Shown: piece by piece, positions 13,969 through 18,158 of the stretch | Layout: each line of letters starts with the position of its first letter | How positions within the stretch are numbered: position 1 is the first letter of the stretch | From: Alphaproteobacteria bacterium | Lineage (GTDB): Bacteria; Pseudomonadota; Alphaproteobacteria; UBA6615 | Assembly: GCA_030831135.1 (NCBI GenBank) | Contig: JAURLR010000016.1 | Span: forward strand, 1-18,158 | Reading direction: 5' to 3' | DNA length: 18,158 bases | Made by a program: the position numbers and the translations under genes | Notes under the pieces: model-generated | Seen by the model: only the letters and a program-made list of their open reading frames with translations | Databases searched by the model: none | Told to the model about the DNA's origin: nothing

Positions 13969-14067
13969 GTGAACGACCGAAGAGAACGCGATCGCGGGCT
14001 TGCAGCCCTTGCGGGCGCTCAGGCGTCACCGGAACAGGTGTTCGGGTTCATGGCGTGCGTGTCATGA
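13969..14067 (+). CDS. Candidate 32-codon leader ORF overlapping the MFS gene start (ATGA)
   Basis: A GTG at 13969, preceded closely by GGGGGAAA (13960-13967), opens a 32-codon frame whose TGA (14065-14067) overlaps the MFS start codon as ATGA. The peptide is hydrophilic and charged at the start (NDRRERDRG) and mildly hydrophobic at the end (QVFGFMACVS), with no recognised motif. The MFS start has no Shine-Dalgarno of its own, which is the main reason to take this frame seriously: ribosomes ending here could re-initiate on the transporter. It could equally be a chance open frame. A TGGCA-N7-TGCCA inverted repeat lies just upstream at 13939-13955. Confidence 0.35.
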   Translation: MNDRRERDRGLAALAGAQASPEQVFGFMACVS

Positions 14068-15332
14068 CCCTTGAAGCCCGTCCGTCCATTCTGGCGCCGT
14101 TTTCGGTTCGCAGCTTCCGGTTTCAATGGCCTGCCGATCTTGCGACCTCCTGGTCGTTCGAGATGGAGACGCTGATTCTGGGCTGGTTCATTCTGGTGGC
14201 GACCGATTCTGTCCTGCTGCTGACATTGTTTGCGGCCCTGCAATATCTGGGAACATTGATCGCGCCCATGTTCGGGGTGGCCGGAGACCGCCGGGGTGCC
14301 CGTTCGGTGCTGTGTGCCATGCGTGCGTTCTACATGGTGCAGGCGGCCGCAATCACCGGGTTTGCCTATTTCGATGCGCTGGGGCCGCTGCCTGTTTTCG
14401 TGATTGGCACTCTGATGGGGCTGGTCCGGCCGTCCGATATCGCGATCCGCTATTCTCTGGTTGGTGAAACCATTCCCTCCCGGCAGCTGGTCGGGGCAAT
14501 GGGTATCTCGCGGACAACCACGGATTCAGCCCGTGTGGCCGGCGCACTGACCGGTGCAGGGCTGGTGGCCACGCTGGGGATGGCGTCGGCCTATACGGTT
14601 GTCACGCTGCTTTATGCGATCTCGCTTCTGCTGAGCTTCGGAACGGCGCAGCGCGCCGTGGATGCGGATGCCGGAAGCCTTGCCGGGGCTGCGCCACCAC
14701 CGCGCCCTTCTGCCCTGTCCGATCTGGTGGAGTCGTTCCGCTATGTCTGGCGTACGCCGCATCTTATGGCGGCGATGACGCTGGCACTGCTCGTGAATTT
14801 CTGCGCCTTCCCGCTGATGGGTGGTGTGCTGCCCTATGTCGCGCGGGAGGTGTATGGTACCGATCAGACCGGGCTGGGATATCTTGCGGCGAGTTTTGCA
14901 TTTGGGGCGCTGGTGGGTTCGCTCAGCCTCTCGGCCAACCGTCGCGGGATCAAGTCGGGCCGTATGATGATCGCCTTCACACTCGCGTGGTTCGTGATGC
15001 TGCTCGCCTTTGCCTGGGTCGATGTGCTGGTGCTCGGCATGATCATCCTGATGCTTGCCGGCTTGTGCCAGACGCTGGCCCTGGTGCCGCTTTCGGTGAT
15101 GTTGCTGCAAAGCTCCGATCCGCGCATGCGGGCTCGGGTGATGAGCCTGCGCATGCTCGCGATCTATGGCCTTCCGATGGGGCTGCTGGCCTCGGGACCG
15201 CTGATCGAGAATTTCGGTTATGGGGAGACCGCGACCGGTTATGGCGTGTTCGGTCTCGTGGCGACGATGCTCATCGCGTGGCGCTGGTATGCTCATGTCT
15301 GGCGGCTCGACGCGCGCGCGAATTCCAGCTGA
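14064..15332 (+). CDS. MFS transporter (MFS_3/EntS-like export family)
   Basis: The 422-residue product is a polytopic membrane protein with about 12 hydrophobic segments, split by a hydrophilic central loop (about 196-228). It begins with the MFS_3-type start FSVRSFRFQWPADLATSW (13-30) and has the loop 2-3 motif GDRRGAR (74-80) and RPSDIAIRYSLVGE (122-135). Relatives of this group include the enterobactin exporter EntS; transport of a small molecule out of the cell driven by the proton gradient is the likely role, with unknown substrate. I chose ATG 14064 because family resemblance begins there; an upstream in-frame ATG at 13950 would add 38 basic residues that look like read-through of another frame. 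It is divergent from the CMD operon and convergent with the amidotransferase gene. Confidence 0.9.
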   Translation: MTLEARPSILAPFSVRSFRFQWPADLATSWSFEMETLILGWFILVATDSVLLLTLFAALQYLGTLIAPMFGVAGDRRGARSVLCAMRAFYMVQAAAITGFAYFDALGPLPVFVIGTLMGLVRPSDIAIRYSLVGETIPSRQLVGAMGISRTTTDSARVAGALTGAGLVATLGMASAYTVVTLLYAISLLLSFGTAQRAVDADAGSLAGAAPPPRPSALSDLVESFRYVWRTPHLMAAMTLALLVNFCAFPLMGGVLPYVAREVYGTDQTGLGYLAASFAFGALVGSLSLSANRRGIKSGRMMIAFTLAWFVMLLAFAWVDVLVLGMIILMLAGLCQTLALVPLSVMLLQSSDPRMRARVMSLRMLAIYGLPMGLLASGPLIENFGYGETATGYGVFGLVATMLIAWRWYAHVWRLDARANSS

Positions 15333-15353
15333 GTCATCCGGCTTGCCGACCCA

Positions 15354-16046
15354 TCAGGCCGCGCGGCGCGCCTTTGCATCGGTCAGGAAGGTGGCGATCT
15401 CGTCAGAGATGTCGTCGGGTTGCTCCTCAATGAGGCTTTCGCGCCCCGCGCGCACGACGTCGGGGTCGATCGCGTCACCGCGCACTTCGAAAAGGCCTTG
15501 TACATAACCCGGCGTGAACTCGGGATGGGCCTGATAGGTGCGTACCGTGTCCCCGAACTGCAGGGCCGCAAAACGGCAGTCCTTGGAGGATTCCAGAAGA
15601 ACGGTATTCTCCGGCAGTGCCAGAACCTGATCCTGATGCCATGCGAGAAGGTTCCGGGACTGGCCGGTTTCCGCGCTGGTATAGGTTTTCAGACCGACCT
15701 GCCATCCACCATCGTATTTTTGAACCCGCCCGCCGAGCGCCTGAGTGATCACCTGATGCCCGAAACAGATACCGACAATCGGGGCCTGCGCTGAGATGGC
15801 GTGTCGAAGCCACGCTTCGAGCCGGGATATCCAGGGAAAACCGTCATAGACACCGCAGCGTGAACCGGTCACCAGCCAGCCATCAGCCTCGGTTGCATCT
15901 TCAGGGAACGCGTCATCGAGAACCCGGTATGTGGCAAAACTCATCCCGCGACCGGCGAGCAACTGCATGAACATCTCGTTGTAGTCACCGTGCTCGGAGA
16001 TCAGTTCGTCGGGCGCGCAGCCGGTCTGAAGAATGCCGATCTTCAT
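15354..16046 (-). CDS. Class I glutamine amidotransferase (GMP synthase-type domain) in a PuuA/PuuB-like operon
   Basis: The 230-residue protein is a stand-alone class I glutamine amidotransferase with the triad C94 (VGICFGHQ), H174 and E176 (YQAHPEF), preceded by WLVTGSRCGVYD (58-69). Canonical PuuD, which hydrolyses gamma-glutamyl-GABA, is a peptidase C26 protein with a different nucleophile motif. This GMP-synthase-type domain sits in the PuuD slot of the operon and may perform the same or a related gamma-glutamyl hydrolysis or transfer; that is inference from context. Its ATG overlaps the stop of the FAD oxidoreductase gene by 4 nt (ATGA) and no strong Shine-Dalgarno is present, so it is probably translationally coupled. 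An upstream in-frame ATG (16076) lies well inside the preceding gene. Confidence 0.9.
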   Translation of the reverse strand: MKIGILQTGCAPDELISEHGDYNEMFMQLLAGRGMSFATYRVLDDAFPEDATEADGWLVTGSRCGVYDGFPWISRLEAWLRHAISAQAPIVGICFGHQVITQALGGRVQKYDGGWQVGLKTYTSAETGQSRNLLAWHQDQVLALPENTVLLESSKDCRFAALQFGDTVRTYQAHPEFTPGYVQGLFEVRGDAIDPDVVRAGRESLIEEQPDDISDEIATFLTDAKARRAA

Positions 16047-17359
16047 AATCCGGTCGCGTCCCGCAGCGCGTACCACCAGGATCCGATGGTGGAATATTGC
16101 GCGCCGAAAGTCCGCCCGCCGGGGAAGGGTATCCAGCGCAGGTTTGCAAACTGATCGAACCGGGACAGATCACCATCAATGGCTTCGGCCAGAATTCGCC
16201 CGAACAGGTGAGATCCGGTGACGCCATGTCCGCTATAGCCATGGGCGAAGTAGATATTGTCCTCAAGCCGTCCCATCTGGGGCACGCGGCTGAAGGACAG
16301 GGCGAAATTGCCGCTCCAGGCAAACTCCACATCGATCCCGCGCAGGGCCGGAAAGACCTTCTCCATATTGGGACGGATTTTCCGGACGATATCGGCGGGT
16401 TCACTGCCGCCATACACAACGCCGCCGCCAAACAGCAGGCGGTTATCGGCAGACAGCCGGTAATAATCGAGGATATATCGGGTGTCCTCGATGCATTTGT
16501 CGGTCGGCAGCAGCGCGGCTGCCTGTTCGGGGGCAAGCGGCGCGGTCGCGATCATCTGGGTCGAGACCGGCATGACACGGGGCGTGAGTGCGGGTACGAC
16601 CTTGCCCAGATAGGCATTACCGCAGATCACGGCGACCCGCGCCGTGATCGTCCCGTTCGTGCAATGCACCAGCGCCCGGTCAACGGATTTCTCGACGCTG
16701 GTCACCGGCGTTTCTTCAAAGATACTCCCGCCCAGGGATTCAAACGCGCGGGCTTCTCCGAGCGCGAGGTTGAGGGGGTGCATATGGGCGCCCGAATGAT
16801 CGATCATGCCGCCCAGATAGACATCCGTTCCGACATGGGCCGCGATACCGTCCCGGTCGAGCAACGCATGGTCGTCCATGCCGTGCTGGCGCCACAATGT
16901 CTGTTTGGCCTCCAGATCCCGCATATGCTGTGCGGTGTAGGCTGCATAGATGTTGCCGGGCTTGAGGTCACATTCGATGCCGTAACGTGCGATCAGGCCG
17001 TAGATGGTTTCCGCACCTTCCTGCAGCAGTCCGCCTACAAAAGCCTGTGTTGCCGGTCCGTACCGATTCCCGATCGTATCGAGGCCGGCATTCAGGCCAT
17101 TGACGATCTGGCCGCCGTTGCGGCCCGACGCACCCCAGCCGATCCGTGCACCTTCGACAAGCGCCACATCGTAACCGCGTTCGGCAAGATGGATGGCGGC
17201 CGACAGGCCCGAGTAACCGCCGCCGACGACACAGATATCAGCCTCGACCGTACCTTCGAGGGCGAGTGCCGTGCGTGCGATGTTCGCCGATGCGGCATAG
17301 TAGCTCGGCGGATAGGCACTGTTCTCCGCACGCGGCGTGCGGGTGTCTGCGTTCATCAT
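16043..17359 (-). CDS. FAD-dependent oxidoreductase of the DAO family, PuuB-like (gamma-glutamylputrescine oxidase type)
   Basis: The 438-residue protein begins with a short polar tail and then the FAD Rossmann motif VVGGGYSG (44-51), followed by the diagnostic IGWGASGRNGGQI (73-85) shared by PuuB/OrdL-type amine oxidases. Near the C-terminus, FAHGYSGHGVTGSHLFGRIL forms the second FAD-contact region. Such enzymes oxidise gamma-glutamylated or free secondary amines, releasing an aldehyde and H2O2. It lies directly after a PuuA-like glutamine synthetase, whose stop overlaps this ATG (17356-17359, ATGA), and directly before the amidotransferase, again overlapping by 4 nt. A second ATG one codon in (17356) is equally possible. 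The amine substrate (putrescine or another) is not determined; other DAO-family activities remain possible. Confidence 0.92.
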   Translation of the reverse strand: MMNADTRTPRAENSAYPPSYYAASANIARTALALEGTVEADICVVGGGYSGLSAAIHLAERGYDVALVEGARIGWGASGRNGGQIVNGLNAGLDTIGNRYGPATQAFVGGLLQEGAETIYGLIARYGIECDLKPGNIYAAYTAQHMRDLEAKQTLWRQHGMDDHALLDRDGIAAHVGTDVYLGGMIDHSGAHMHPLNLALGEARAFESLGGSIFEETPVTSVEKSVDRALVHCTNGTITARVAVICGNAYLGKVVPALTPRVMPVSTQMIATAPLAPEQAAALLPTDKCIEDTRYILDYYRLSADNRLLFGGGVVYGGSEPADIVRKIRPNMEKVFPALRGIDVEFAWSGNFALSFSRVPQMGRLEDNIYFAHGYSGHGVTGSHLFGRILAEAIDGDLSRFDQFANLRWIPFPGGRTFGAQYSTIGSWWYALRDATGL

Positions 17360-18158
17360 ACGATCTCGAGATAGGTGGCGAACTCGAAGTCCGTCACGTT
17401 CGAGGCAAAGCTCGCCATTTCCTGACGTTTGCAGGCCACGAGCATACTGCGCAGCAACTCGTCGAAGAAATGCGGAATGATGGTTCCGTCTTCGAAGGCA
17501 TCCACAGCCGACGCCCAGTCTGCCGGTAGTTTGGGGAGCCGTTCGGAATAGGCCCGGCCACGGAAGGGGTCGGGCGGAGTCAGTTCGTTCTCGATGCCGT
17601 AAAGGGCTGCGCCGAGGATCGCGCCGACCACCAGATAGGGGTTGGCGTCTGCGCCCGCGACACGGTGTTCGATCCGGCGGGCCTCGTTCGAGCCGCCGGG
17701 GATGCGTATCGCAGTTGTCCGGTTTTCATATCCCCAGGAAACCGAGGTCGGCGCGTGGGTGTCGGGCCGCAGGCGGCGGAAGGAATTGAAGTGCGGTGCA
17801 AACAGCAATGCGGATTCCGGCATCGCCTTGAGCATGCCCGCGACCGCGTTGGCCAGCATGGGCGATCCGTCTTCGGTCCCGTTGTCGAAGACGTTCCTGC
17901 CATTCTTGTCGAGCAGGCTGAAATGGACATGAAAACCGCTGCCCGAGCGTGGGCCATAGGGTTTCGCCATGAAGGTCGCCGCGAAGCGGTGCTTGCGGGC
18001 AACACCCTTGATGATGCGCTTGAACAGGATCGCATCGTCGGCGGCCTTGAGCGGATTGTCGACATGCCGGAGATTGATTTCGAACTGTCCGACGCCGTTC
18101 TCGGCGATGGCCGAGTCGGCGGGCACGTTCTGCAGGGCGCATTCGGCGTAAACATCCC
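17356..18158 (-). CDS. Glutamine synthetase family protein, PuuA-like gamma-glutamylpolyamine synthetase (N-terminus beyond window)
   Basis: About 267 C-terminal codons are visible, running open from the right edge to TGA at 17358-17356; a full protein of this family is about 450 residues. Active-site landmarks are GVGQFEINL, KPYGPRSGSGFHVHFSLLD (the HVH metal/ATP region), NSFRRLRPDTHAPTSVSWGY, ENRTTAIRIPGG and RRIEHRVAGADANPYL. The APTSVSWGYENRT form is typical of PuuA/GlnT-like gamma-glutamylamine ligases rather than housekeeping GlnA. The position upstream of a PuuB-like oxidase supports ATP-dependent gamma-glutamylation of putrescine or another amine. An internal ATG at 18126 is not the start, because homologous sequence continues upstream of it to the window edge. 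It is the first visible gene of the minus-strand operon. Confidence 0.92.
   Translation of the reverse strand, partial: DVYAECALQNVPADSAIAENGVGQFEINLRHVDNPLKAADDAILFKRIIKGVARKHRFAATFMAKPYGPRSGSGFHVHFSLLDKNGRNVFDNGTEDGSPMLANAVAGMLKAMPESALLFAPHFNSFRRLRPDTHAPTSVSWGYENRTTAIRIPGGSNEARRIEHRVAGADANPYLVVGAILGAALYGIENELTPPDPFRGRAYSERLPKLPADWASAVDAFEDGTIIPHFFDELLRSMLVACKRQEMASFASNVTDFEFATYLEIV

Noticed and set aside
16097..17374. 425-codon plus-strand open frame over the PuuB-like gene
   Set aside because: The opposite strand has an unmistakable DAO-family protein with FAD motifs; the antisense peptide has no domain pattern.

Overview
The window is a GC-rich, gene-dense stretch of a Gram-negative bacterial chromosome, most likely from an alphaproteobacterium. 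Three things point that way: a periplasmic glucan biosynthesis (OpgG/OpgD) protein, a mitochondrial-type (HMT2/SQOR-like) sulfide:quinone oxidoreductase, and a PuuA/PuuB-like gamma-glutamyl-polyamine cluster carrying a GMP-synthase-type amidotransferase. The order (Rhodospirillales, Rhodobacterales or other) cannot be fixed from the sequence alone. I see no tRNA, rRNA, CRISPR, IS element or prophage gene.

Layout. (1) 1-1018, minus: Tat-exported OpgG/OpgD-family protein, cut by the left edge, followed by a 338-bp non-coding gap. (2) 1357-2313, plus: isopenicillin-N-synthase-like 2-oxoglutarate/Fe(II) oxygenase, convergent with an acyl-CoA dehydrogenase (2377-3585, minus) whose catalytic-base position holds Asp instead of Glu. 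(3) 3765-5849, plus: peptidyl-dipeptidase Dcp, convergent with (4) a rhodanese-YgaP-type membrane protein (5851-6396, minus). (5) A divergent control region (about 6397-6584) with a 16-bp-stem palindrome and an AT-rich 23-bp near-palindrome that ends in a perfect TATAAT -10 box. (6) 6585-9169, plus: ETHE1/Blh-like persulfide dioxygenase, then a DUF442-SQR fusion. (7) 9231-12057, plus: beta-hydroxyacid dehydrogenase, isocitrate/isopropylmalate-type dehydrogenase and an alpha/beta hydrolase. (8) 13815 down to 12067, minus: AhpD-like carboxymuconolactone decarboxylase family protein, RutD/PcaD-like hydrolase and a DUF1330 protein, behind a good sigma-70 promoter. (9) 14064-15332, plus: MFS exporter, possibly coupled to a 32-codon leader ORF. 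(10) Right edge down to 15354, minus: PuuA-like glutamine synthetase (partial), PuuB-like oxidase and a class I glutamine amidotransferase, joined by two ATGA overlaps.

How the genes fit together. Regions 4-6 form a sulfide detoxification module. SQR would oxidise sulfide to a persulfide, the dioxygenase would oxidise the persulfide to sulfite, and the DUF442 and rhodanese domains would shuttle sulfane sulfur. The AT-rich element over the -10 box is where an ArsR-family sulfide/persulfide sensor (BigR/SqrR/YgaV type) would be expected to act; no such regulator is encoded in the window. Region 10 is a gamma-glutamylated amine catabolic operon. Regions 7 and 8 look like small catabolic operons of unknown substrate and are the least explained part of the window. 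Four convergent gene pairs end 1 to 63 nt apart with no clear intrinsic terminator.
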